Origin: Gymnorhina tibicen
Lineage: Eukaryota > Chordata > Aves > Passeriformes > Artamidae
Direction: 5' to 3'
Assembly: GCA_013399875.1 (NCBI GenBank)
Contig: VXAZ01005694.1
Coordinates: forward strand, 543,331-607,330
DNA: 64,000 nucleotides
The notes under the pieces are model-generated. The model was not told where the DNA came from. It saw only the letters and a program-made list of their open reading frames with translations, and did no database searches. The position numbers and the translations under genes are program-made. This document shows, piece after piece, positions 40,001 through 51,022 of this stretch. Each line of letters starts with the position of its first letter. Positions within the stretch are counted from its first letter, which is position 1.

Positions 40001-41981
40001 ACATAAAAAACCCAAACCAAATCCAAACTCAACCAAACCCCGCAAAGTACGTTGGTATGATGCTTAAAATGGCAAAATGAGAGTCTATATTTGGTTTGTA
40101 AATAAAGATTTTTGTAACAATGCTTATCAGTTTAACTCATAATCACTAAAGTGGATTGATTTAATAAAGTCTTTAAAATAATACCATAATCCTTATTTGG
40201 GGAACTACATTACTGTATAAGTTCATATAGGGAGTTAATTTAGGAAGTTCCTAGCAGAGTTGTGAAGAGACTCTCGATATTCTAATTTGTTATCCTATAT
40301 TTAAACCTAGCAGTTCATCTAAACTTTTACAGCCAAACCCTATTCTGATCAAGTCTCCATCTCAGTCTTCCAAAAGCTTAACTAGTCCTTATGTTAAACA
40401 CATCCAGAAATCAAGTGTTTTCAAACAGCTGTCCTCATATATTCACAGTGACGGGGCTGGTGCCAAAAGCATGCCAGGCATCGCTGGCTGTATTACAGCT
40501 TCACCACATGTCTGCTGGAAGCTGGCCCTTTGCACTTCACCTGACACAGTTTTGAGTAAAACCTCGTTTCTCTCTTTCTCCTCAGCCTCAGTTTGTTCCT
40601 TCTGGCTTATGTTTTAGCCAGGCCTCCAAAATACAGCATTGGAGACATCCACATCCCCGTTACCTCCCTATATACTCATCAGAGCGTTTGAACTGGGAAT
40701 CCAAGCACTGCTCTGTCCCGGGAAAACACACATCTATTGAAGTCTCAAAGAGGAATTGTTTTTAAAAACGTGAGGATTCCAAACGCCAGCTTATTTATCC
40801 ATCTCCAACTGCAGCTCACCCTGCAGCGCACAGCACTAGCAGAGATGCACTAATTATCTTCTGGAGGTGAGCTTGGCCACTCCAGCTTTGATGCTCTGCT
40901 TTGCAATTAAATGTATTCCAGCAACCACATGGGGGAGAAGGAAAAAATACAGCTTCCAGTTCTGCAATGACCTACTTACGGCATTAAAGCACTGAGGGGA
41001 AGGGGGAGGGCTGGGGAGGAGGGGAGAGGTCTAACTACAGCTTAATGCAAGCTGACACTGATCTGGGCCTCAGACTACACAGCAATCAATATCAGATATG
41101 ACTTCACATCCTACAGAAGATGTTGGTGAGACAGGGAAAGTTAATGACAGGAAGAAATTAATACAAGACCTTGCTTCTCAAAACCTGCGGCAGTTTTAAT
41201 ATTCACAATCCCTTTGTGCCTCCCCTGCCATGCCCCACACCACAGCACTCCTAAAGTTTGTGCCAAATTCACAACATTATTCAAGCTAGGGGTAACATTG
41301 TCCTGAGCGCTGCACAGCCACAGGCTCCCTGTCCCAGACAAGTACAGACATCCTCATTCCTTCCTCTCAATAAATACAGCAAGGGAAGGAAGAGAATCTG
41401 ATTTATTCAGCATCACTAAGCTAAGTCAATGCCACAGATTGATTCCAGACCTTCTCATTCATGTTTTAAGCCTGTCCCTTCCCCCAGCTTCTTCCCACCT
41501 CAGATTGTCTTTAATGTTCAAGACAATGAAGCAGAATCATTAGAGAAAGGTGATCGGGGGAGCATTTTGAATTCCATCAGTGATCCCAGAACACACTGGG
41601 TTTTTAAGCACGGGATGTATTGTGGCATATGGCTTCTGCTTTCAATATTCCAGTATCCTGGTTTATGGCACGGACAATTTAATTTCTGGACTTCATACTA
41701 AGCACAGTGCCTACTGGTGACAAAGTCAAACGGAAGGCACACACTTAGTGCTATAAACTAGACTCTTCCAAAATGCCATATACTTGCAGCATGTGAAATG
41801 CCTGTTGTTCCCGTATCAGAGCAAATGTTTTAAAAGCTTAAATGCTTAACTGCAAAAATTGAGCTGAACAACACACCAATACGAGTTTAAAAGTCTTTTG
41901 CTCATTGTAGCATTTTGTGTAATATAAAGCGAAGGAAACCCCTTTAACAGTCTGAGAAAATCAGAGAAAATCATCTGCCCC

Positions 41982-41997
41982 TTTTTTTTTTTTTTTT
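41982..41997. repeat. Poly-T run (16 T)
   Basis: A simple T16 run flanked by C and GGG. Confidence 0.95.
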
Positions 41998-43127
41998 GGG
42001 TGTCAGATGAAATATTAGCTTTCTGTTTCCAAGAGTTTACAAATATATTGGAAATACCAAATGTAAATGTATAATGGTTACTCTGAACGACAGTATCTAA
42101 GGGTCAAGGAAAAAGAAAGAAAGAAAAAGAGAAAAGCGAAGGTGAATGGGATTTTTTATTCTTTCAGCCCCCACTCAGATAGGAGCAACATCCAGCAGCA
42201 CCACTTGCCCCAGCCAGAGGATTTTCAGCCTGAATTATTAGTTTCCTTCAGTATTCTCTAGCTCAGTAGTTGCATTGCTGGAAGGAATCATTCACATCTG
42301 TGGAATTCACTAATCCTCTTCTACAGCTGTCACAGAAATTGGCTGTTCTCCCTTTCCCCAGCTATTTCTGAGTCACACTACCTAGGGCTGTGAGCTTGTC
42401 GTATCTGATAACTGAGGCAGGGTCAGACACAGTCAGTACTTTAACAAGAGACAGCCAGAGAGAGGCGAGATGCTGTGGGGACGATGCTGGGTAATGGAAG
42501 GGCAGCAAACTGCACTCGCATGATTCTGCACAGGGCGTTACTCCCTCAGTACAGCCAGCTGTGCTACAACTGACACAGCTGGAAACAAGGAGGAGTACTC
42601 TGCCTACTTGAAATGACAGTCAGAATGTAGTAATTTAATGAACAGCTCTAACTTAGTCAAAGTCCCTATGATCTATGGGAATGGATAAATTCTTGAATTA
42701 ATGTCTTGCAAGGAAGTTGGCAGAAAAGTGCCTCCACTCAAATCACTGTAAAAATCCCAGTGCTCAGTCAGAGGTTTCATTTAACATCATGTCCACGCAT
42801 CACTGCATTGCCATGGACTGGAGGAGTTCTAATCTCAAATTTACTCAGCCTGGAGCACAGCATCACATAAACCAGAACTTCCTGGAGTCAGTCGACTGCA
42901 CCTATTCATAAATCTTTGTGCCTCCGAAATCCAGGCGCTAAAATGAGCAAGCAAATGAGAAGGTAGGGCGAAAGGTGTTGGTTTGCTGGTTTCCTGAAGT
43001 CTCTCTCCCTTCTGTAAACGCTAATACCGCTGCTTTTCTACAGTTTGGAGAGAAGGAAGTATTCCCTGGAGAGGAAGAATAGAATTTTCTTGTTGTTTCC
43101 TTGCCGCGCACCTGAGATCCTCTAAGG

Positions 43128-43594
43128 GTCTCTTTATTGGGTGAATGTATCAAGGACCAGTGAAAGTATTTGAGCATTTTAAGTTACTTGAGCAATTATA
43201 TGAGACAGCAGTGTCTCCCTTTATCCATCAGTACTGTAAATTATGTACTTTGCCTTGCAGTGACATTAAGCCTCAACAGTTGTAAAAACTTTGCCACGCT
43301 TGGATGAAAAACATCATCTAAAGTATACTGTATAATTAATGTGACTGCACAGACTCTTCCTTCTTTTTAAGCAACTTCTTCAAAAGCATTCTAAGCATCT
43401 AAATCTTTTTTTTTCTTTTCATATGAAAATGACTGACTGCATATTTAAAAGTATTAATTGGTTCTATGATAAGGTTTTTTTTAAAAAACCCTTAACACTT
43501 CAAGGTATCAGGAAGAAACATTGTAATTGCTCAAGTAACTTAAAAGGCTCCTACGTTTTCAGTGGTCCTTGATACAATCACCCAATGAAGACAC
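43128..43594. repeat. Inverted repeat with ~70-bp arms (43128-43198 and 43524-43594)
   Basis: The left arm carries tattgggtgaatgtatcaag, gaccagtgaaa and ttttaagttacttgagcaat. The right arm reverse-complemented carries cattgggtgattgtatcaag, gaccactgaaa and the identical ttttaagttacttgagcaat. The spacer is about 325 bp. This is the layout of a foldback element or small DNA transposon with terminal inverted repeats. I do not recognise the family, and no clear target-site duplication is visible. Confidence 0.8.
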
Positions 43595-43934
43595 TCTCAT
43601 AGGCAAAGCTGGATGGTATTTATTTAGAAAAGGCTGCTTGGAAGGAGTGGACTAATAATAAATAATTTGTAGAACATTGAGCACAAATTATAAAAAGCAT
43701 TCCAAACAACTGATCTCATTCCTTGGTTTAATTATTCAGTTCTTTTTAGGCTAGAGTTATGTGTCTGGTATATTTGCTTCAGATCTCAAGAGGGTATTGA
43801 CCAGGTTTTCTGAAGTCTTCTGCATTATTTATCTCTTCCTACCATAAGGGGTCTGATAGGCACACTGTTTCAATAATTAAATGTCAACAATTCATGCTGT
43901 TGGCCAAAACCCAAAGGACCTTCATAAATAAATA

Positions 43935-44165
43935 ATAACATCTTGCATTTTTATAGCTTCTTTCATTCAAGGGTCTCAAAGTGCTCTGCAAATATTCATT
44001 AAGACCCCTCGATAGCCTTGCAAGGTAATTCTGAATTTTTTCCACTACAGGTTTTTCCACAGTGGGAAAGGAGAAGGATCGGCTATTCCAAGGTCAAGGC
44101 TCCAGCCAGGGTCCGAGGTGGGGGCAGAGCCCAAACCAGCAGCCCCTTCTGCCAGCTCCCCTCCC
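43935..44165 (+). repeat. Possible ancient SINE/LINE tail relic
   Basis: The phrase 'tttttatagcttctttcattcaagggtctcaaagtgctctgcaaata' and the later 'ccaaggtcaaggctccagcc' and 'ggcagagcccaaaccagcag' blocks follow the order of a widespread amniote MIR/L2-like tail. Divergence is high, so the family is uncertain. Confidence 0.45.
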
Positions 44166-45959
44166 CAGACTCTGCACTGGCAGCAGCAGGAAGCAGATGT
44201 GACTCCAGGGAACTCACTGCCATGTAAGAGCTGTGAAAGTGGGACAGGATGGGGGGAAATTACTAATGGCTCTACTCTTGATTTTTGTTTTAAACATGTT
44301 TTATTATCAAATTTCCAGAGAAGATAAGGGGAAAAAATGCTGCATGTGGACCCAGCATTGACACTGACATCTCTCTCTTACTATTTGTGGTGTTTCGGTC
44401 AGCAGTGATTTCACTCAGAGCAAGGAAATATCCTGTTTCCAATCTAATCCATCAAAATGTTCATTAGAAGTCAAATGGCTGTGTTTCAATCTCCTTTCTC
44501 CAGTCATTTTTGTTAGCATCATTCTCCATGACCTCCTTTTCACTCCATACCGAGGAAAACAAGAATGATCATAATGATCTTACATTTCTATAGTGGCTTT
44601 CATCACGCTGACATGTTGAGAGCAATGATGAGCACAGAAATAACATAAGAAGCCTTTTCAGGCATCCTCTTCTCAATTTAGAACTGAGTTTCTGAGGAGA
44701 GAAAAGCCAAACCTGAAAGCTGAGTGCACACCCTCGCTCTGCTCATTCAGGTAGCTTTCAGACATTAGTTCTACCTCCAGTCCTGCAAATCTGTGAGAAA
44801 TTCCAGGCAGAAATGACCCCAACAACTAAAACCTCCCATCCTGGCTCTCAGAACAAACACCAAGTTCAAAAAAGCTCTGGCAGCGCGCTCCACTGGAGCT
44901 CGTTTCTGGTTTGAATGCAATGCCTAGATAAAGGCAACACCAGAATACCTATTTTTAAACAAATAAAACAACATCCAAAAGTGCTTTCACTCACATATAG
45001 CACTTCAGGGTCCCCTACTCTCCATCGCTCTCGGAGGAATGCCCACGTTTCCCACCCCTTGCCCAGCTGTCAGTATATACATATATATACAAACACCTGT
45101 GTATAGTATGTGTAGACACACACAAAATACAGTCTCACATTGGTAAAAGTGTTTTAGACTGACCTCAAATCTGAGTACAAGTTACCCCTCGATTTTTCAG
45201 CAATTAGCACCATTTTTCCGACACTTGAATGTACATGTCTGCTCCTGATGTGGCTTCCTGAACCTGATTCTGCACCTGAACTTCTGTCTGTTATTACAGC
45301 CAGGAATATTTACCAGTTTTCAAGAACTGTAGACTTCATGTTCATTTTTAAAGGACATAAACCATCAATGCCTTTTTTCTTTTTTTTTTTTTTTCAAATA
45401 AATGGACCAATTTACTCTGTTTAACTGGGAAAAGTTACGGGATCTGATGATGAAGATGACATGAAGCAGCATTCACAGATATTATCACGGGCCAAAATAA
45501 ATACACGGTCCTATCTGAACTTGATCAATGCTCATTACCAGTAAGAAAAAGACAAAACGATGAAATACTATTGAAATGTAAGGATATAAGAACGTATTTA
45601 GGTATTTAAGGCTATACCATTGGATGAATAAAAATGAACTCAATTTTATACATTGTGAAAATCAGTAAAAAATTACTGGAAAATAGGATGTATTATGCTT
45701 TAATAACAGTAATTCAGCTCTTTCTCCTGCAGGTTCTTTTCTTCATGCCTGCGCTATTCTTCTGCTTCCTGAAGCTCCCTTTCACCAAGCTTCACGTCTG
45801 CTTCCAGTTCCCTACAGCTTGCAGAGCTATAAATTTGGAGCAATTCAGGGAAAGTGTAAGTTTTCTTAATTACCATATTTCTGTATCCCCTGCACAGTCT
45901 TAAGTCATCCTTCCCCACATTTTTTTCATTAAGTCATCCAACCCAGATATTAACCTTAC

Positions 45960-46089
45960 TGGCAGTTTTGCCTTCAGCTGTGTGAGCCCCTGAGTTTTGG
46001 AATACAAGCAGGAAAAGACAGGAGACTGTAAGGAGTCGCTTGGCAGCGATGGTGCCAACGTGGGGGATGGCTGAAGACCTTTCTACCAT
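45960..46089 (-). CDS. PTPRO: Candidate PTPRO exon 1 coding part (signal peptide)
   Basis: An ATG at 46089-46087 (context cacagATGG) opens 43 codons and one extra base before a consensus donor (GCCA|gtaagg, cut after 45960). The peptide has a secretory leader: a basic AAKR, a hydrophobic LLTVSCLFLLVF core, then QNSGAHTAEG with a plausible signal-peptidase site after SGA. The AKRLL start of the core resembles the ARRLL/GRRLL start in mammalian PTPRO leaders. The phase-1 end fits the second acceptor of exon 2 and would give a joined ...GKTA-K-PFQVAV reading. Against it, the region is not a CpG island although mammalian PTPRO starts in one; the chicken-type sequence would carry roughly ten extra residues before the first repeat; and a ctataaat motif sits too close to the ATG for a conventional leader. 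The real exon 1 could be elsewhere, possibly outside the window. Confidence 0.38.
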
Positions 46090-49000
46090 CTGTGCAACAA
46101 CCAGAGGATTTATAGATTCACTGGACCCGTTCCACCCACATGATTTGAGAGTGTCTCCCCACTGAAGCAAGATTCACCGTGTCTTCCTGTGCCAGGACAA
46201 CTGCCCGCAACTCTTCCTCAGTTTTCTCCACGCATGCCTGTCCAGCAAACATGTAAATAATTAATTTAGGTAGATTTAAGCCTGTCTGAGAAGATCAGGC
46301 CATTGTCTCAGGACAGCAAACTCCCTAATGCTGGATATTTCAATACTACTACCGAAACACAGTTTTATTCACTTTTTGTGTTACCCTGAATACTTTCTGC
46401 TTTATCTGTGATCTCCTGAAGATCCAGCAAGCAGCACAAGACAAATACAATTAATTTTCAGAGTAGGTACTATTGATCCCATGTCACTGCCCCATTAAAA
46501 TGACATTTTGCACGATGCAGGATGACTGATGCAGAAGTTATTTAACCTGACAGATGCTAAGAGCAAGAAGGCAATAGTTGCTCACTGCATCATTATTCAA
46601 TAGGTAACACTTTAACTTGGCTTTGCAAAGGCTATTCTCATTTATGGGGTGCTACTGAACTAACATTTTATTACAGTTTAAGATTACATCATCCTCTTCG
46701 AACATTCCCTCCCTTCCAGTAAAACCACCTTAAATCCAGTCAATGCAATAGTGAGCAAAACACTGCTAAATTCTATTATTTGAATCTGATTAGGCTACAA
46801 AGCTGGCCTCAATAATATCTGTATTCTACAGTCTGTTTTCTTAGTTCTCCTCTCAGTTTCTTTACTGTAGACCTTTCAGAAGAACAAACAAACAAACCCT
46901 ACCCACCACCACCCCAAAAATCCTGTATATGAATGAGGAAGATTCTCAAATTTGACTCGCAAGATTTTTGCCTTTTGTGTGCAAAATCCTGTATGTACAC
47001 AAGCCAAAAGTTTGTAGTTTGAGTCTACAGGGATTTCCTGATCCAACCAGCGAGATTTCACACAGACTGACATGCAAAAGCAGTCAGTTATTAAGCTAGG
47101 ATACTCATTCCAGCTATGAGAAAATTCAGATGTCTGCTATCCTGTTCTTTCCTCCTAATGCATAATCTGACAACTCCTCTAGAAGAGCTGAACAAAAATC
47201 CTAAATTAGGAGAAAAAACTTCAAGCCTTATAGCACACAAATCATTTTAGCGATGACAACAGCATTATCTGCATGAAGGAGGACTGCTTACACGGGGCTT
47301 TTATTTCCTGCCCCGTGCTCCACACAAGACAGGAGGAAGCGGGGCACTTGGGAAACAGTGCAGCCACACCAGAGCAGCCTTTCCAGAGCCTCATTAGTGC
47401 TGCTGAGCAGCAGTTCCTGTATATCTATTTCAGGTATCTCCCAGGTGCTGCGTATGGACTTGCCTTCAACCCCAGCCAAAGCTCACTGAAACAACAGGCT
47501 GATTGCTAATCCCAATTTTTTTTTTTTTAACTGAAAGAACTTGAGTTACACAGGGGTCTTTTGCGGACAGATGGGAAAATGGCTTGCCCAGGCTTCAGGC
47601 TGCCTGTGCAGCCTTGCTTCACCCAGGAGCCACAGAGCCACAAGTGACATGACCCCACGCTTAAGCTAATCAAGCTCTGCCAAGAACTTTCCTCAAGTGC
47701 TGTGTTATCAGCCCACGTGAAGACTGATGGCTTCACTTCTGCTATTTCCTTCTGCTCTAAAATGGTGCAAAAATAAGCAGAGAAAGGGGATTCTTGCACA
47801 GGAACTTTTCAGTAGCTGGCTTGAGCTTCACCTTCCCGTCAGACAAGAGCGGAGGGCGGATCACGTGAAGTATGTGCAGAAAGTGAAGGATAAAGAAAGC
47901 ACAAGAGGCAGCCTTGCTGCAGGGGTGACAGACCTGCAGGCAGTCCTTTTTTGCCCCACTCTGGCACGTGCAGCCCACAGCTGTGGCACGCAGCTGGAAA
48001 GCCTCCTGCCATCGGTACAGAAGGCTCTTCCCTTTCCTCTTTGCCATACCAGAAACGGACTGAGGTTGTGAGAGGGATCTGCATCATCAAGTCACGTAAA
48101 ACTCTTGTGTCTGGCAGAGCATGGGAAACAAGCTGTCACTGACAGGGCATCTCAGCGTATTTAGGTCATGTATAGGAGAGCTTCTCACCTGCTGGCTGCT
48201 TTATAGGGAGAGATGGGTTGTCAGTGCTGGGCCACTGATCCCTGACAGCCCTGCTGCTGGAGCCAGTGTTTTTGCTTCCAGTGTAAATTCTATGAGATAG
48301 GTAACATGGGGACCTCTACTTGTACCTGGGTGCTGATGAAAAGCAATATTAAGCTTCAGAAGCAGAGATTTAAAGCCAGCAGTGTGGCTTCACTGTCTCC
48401 TTTGCTAGCAAGTCAAACAGACCAGATGAGTGTTCCAAGGGACCACAGCAGCAGCAGCAAAACATTTCTAACACAAACAGCTGTCTATTAATAACCACTC
48501 TATGGTGAGGATCCCATGTGGTAAACACACCCAGGGGAATCCAAGGCTTCTGGTGGTAATCTTAAAAGTTCCCAGAGGCCTGATTATTTCGCAGTGATGT
48601 TGCAAGCCTTGTCAAGATGCATTGCTTAATCAATCTCTGCAGAATCATACGGCTAACTGGCCTTTCCCTGACAGGGTAACCAGCACCAGCCTGGGAGATT
48701 TACTCCTGCACAACCTTTGGATGTTAACAGAGACAATAAAGCACAACTGGCCATTACTGGTTCAATAAAAGCAGTCACTGGAATTGACAAGGTTTGCTAA
48801 GGCAGAAGGGAACAGGACAGGAAAATCCTTGATTTGGTAATTTCTCTCCCAGTGTATGTGGTTGCTAGATATGTCTTTGCTTAGCAGTACCCCTTGATTT
48901 GCAACAGCTCACTCTACTTACTGACCATATTCTCAGATTTATCTTTGTAAGGAAAGAAGGCAGCATTCTGTCCTCTGTTACGATCTTTTACACAACTCAG

Positions 49001-49979
49001 GCCAGAGAACACTGACCAGTTTCTCTTAAGCCTAAAGCCTAAACCTCGGCGTGAGCCATAACAGTTTTACACAGATTCTTGGCATCATCTGTATCAACTT
49101 TCCTTTGGCTTATAGAAGAAAAACATGTATAAAAGAGGTAGGTATTACTGAATTAAAGACTTACAAGTGAGGAAGAATCCACCACTTCCCTAAGTACCTA
49201 CAGAGATAAATTATCCATAATGTATTTTTTTGCAAATTAAACTCGGCATCAAATCCTTAGATCTAACAGAATAAGAAATACTGAGATCAAAACACTATTG
49301 AGTATCAGAAGTCTCTTATCAATGTTGGTTCTTCTAGACCATAACCAAAGTGACTCCTTCCCTTCCCGTGGATAAACTAACTAGACCAATCTTCTTTAAT
49401 CTCCCACTCTAAGTCATGTTCCCCAAGCATCACTCTCCTACCTTTTTCCCCAAGCCTTTTTTTCAAATTTGTGTCGTTCTCTTTTAAGTTACATAAAAAC
49501 CACAGCTTAGAAGCAGCCTGCAGAGTCACAAGACAAGACAAGGCAGTTGGATGTCACTGTAAGATCCAGCAGAAGCTGGTTCTCATTAGTCCAGAAATAA
49601 AATCATTGGTGAAATTGCACGTTTGTGATAAAGAAACCTTGTAACCTCTAATGGAGATCTGTGATTGAAATGAACCCAACCTACCCAAAGACAGCAGAAA
49701 GAGATCTAGGAAGACATAGAGACATTAAGAAAAGGAAGTTTATTTTGTACAATATTATCTTTTCTCCACATTTTGCTGAAGGGTGAAAATCCATCTCCAG
49801 AGAGATTCAGAATCAGCAAGAGCCGGTTTGTTTAAACCACTTACCAACTCTTGCTGAGGAAAGAAAATTGCCTCTTTCTATACTGCCTTTGGTGAGGAAC
49901 CCTCATTCTTTTATACAACTGTTAAATGTAAATGTGCCTTGCTCACATGAATGATTCGAGGCTGGTTGGCTGGAAGTAT

Positions 49980-49998
49980 GAAAGAAAAAGAAAGAAAG

Positions 49999-50029
<31 letters not shown>

Positions 50030-50065
50030 AGGAAAGAAATCAATCAATCAATCAATCAATCAATC
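49980..50065. repeat. Compound microsatellite: (GAAA)n followed by (ATCA)n
   Basis: About 14 imperfect GAAA units (with AAAGA variants near the left edge) join seven perfect ATCA units with no gap. The purine-only half could form H-DNA. Confidence 0.97.
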
Positions 50066-50940
50066 CAATGGGCCTTTCATTTTTTCATTCAAGCAATTGT
50101 TTAAAATCCTTTTCCCCCTCTGTATCCTCTAAAATAAACCTGCTGATGGACTATGGCAAGCTGTTATGGCCCAGGATACATCAAGATGTTGGCTACTGTT
50201 ATATACGTGCCCTAAAAGTTAAACCTTTCCTAAAAAGAGAGAGAAAAAGAAAATATTTTATAAACTCCTCTGATCAGGAAATAGTTGAGAACGTGCCTAG
50301 AAGAAAAAAATCTGTGCGGTACAAGCTGTGTCTGCAGAGACACTGAAATGACAAATCTCATGGCAATATTTAACCCAAGACCTATTGATCTGGAGGAATT
50401 TCATCAGCATCATCTTGTTCCCTCCTGTCTAATCACAGCATTTCCTGTCCCCACACCACTGCTATCCTCACTGGATGACACCAGGACTGTCAGGATGCCA
50501 CAGGAAACATCATGTTATACTGCAGTAAATATTTCCCATGATTTTCAGGTAGCTATGCCAGCCTCAAGTAAACAGCATCTCCATGAGCCTTTCATCACGT
50601 AATGTAGAACTGCCTTCTTATTTTATCAGCAAAGACTCCTCCCTTATGAAGATGTAAAGCCTACCATAATAACCACAGATACAATCGTAGTTATTCTGCT
50701 CCAAGTGTTTTGCTCTCTTTAAGAATCCGATTTCCAGCAGTTTTGCTTTTGGACAACTTTGTATCTGAGCACATGCAAATTAGATTCAACACTGGAAGCA
50801 ATGCAGACTTGTAGAGAAAAGGCTTTCTATGTCACAAAAGCCAGGGGAGTACCATGTAACTGCTTTGTGACCAAGAAAACCCAACTGGGAATAGTTTACT
50901 AGAGCTGGTTATAAAAACCTCCACGGTTTTGAGTTGTAGG

Positions 50941-51022
50941 TTTGGGTTTTTTGTTGTTTTTTTTTTTGTTGTTGTTTTGGGGTTTTTGGGGGGTTTTTGG
51001 GGGTTTTTTTTCTAAAGGGGGG
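50941..51022 (+). repeat. T/G low-complexity tract with four long G runs
   Basis: Runs of G lie at 50979-50982, 50988-50993, 50999-51003 and 51017-51022, separated by T-rich loops of 5, 5 and 13 bases. This satisfies the usual G-quadruplex pattern on the plus strand, except that the last loop is long. Confidence 0.9.

Larger units (their letters stand above)
15818..45959 (-). other. PTPRO intron 1 (if the exon 1 candidate is right) or part of it
   Basis: About 30 kb upstream of exon 2 without any supported exon. Contents I can name are a C/A-rich low-complexity patch near 23118-23190, poly-A runs, a (TG)n tract at 34842-34888, an assembly gap at 35137-35187, an ATT/TAA tract at 37019-37082, an inverted repeat at 43128-43594 and an ancient repeat relic near 43940-44160. 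Mammalian PTPRO has a very large first intron, which fits. Confidence 0.6.
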
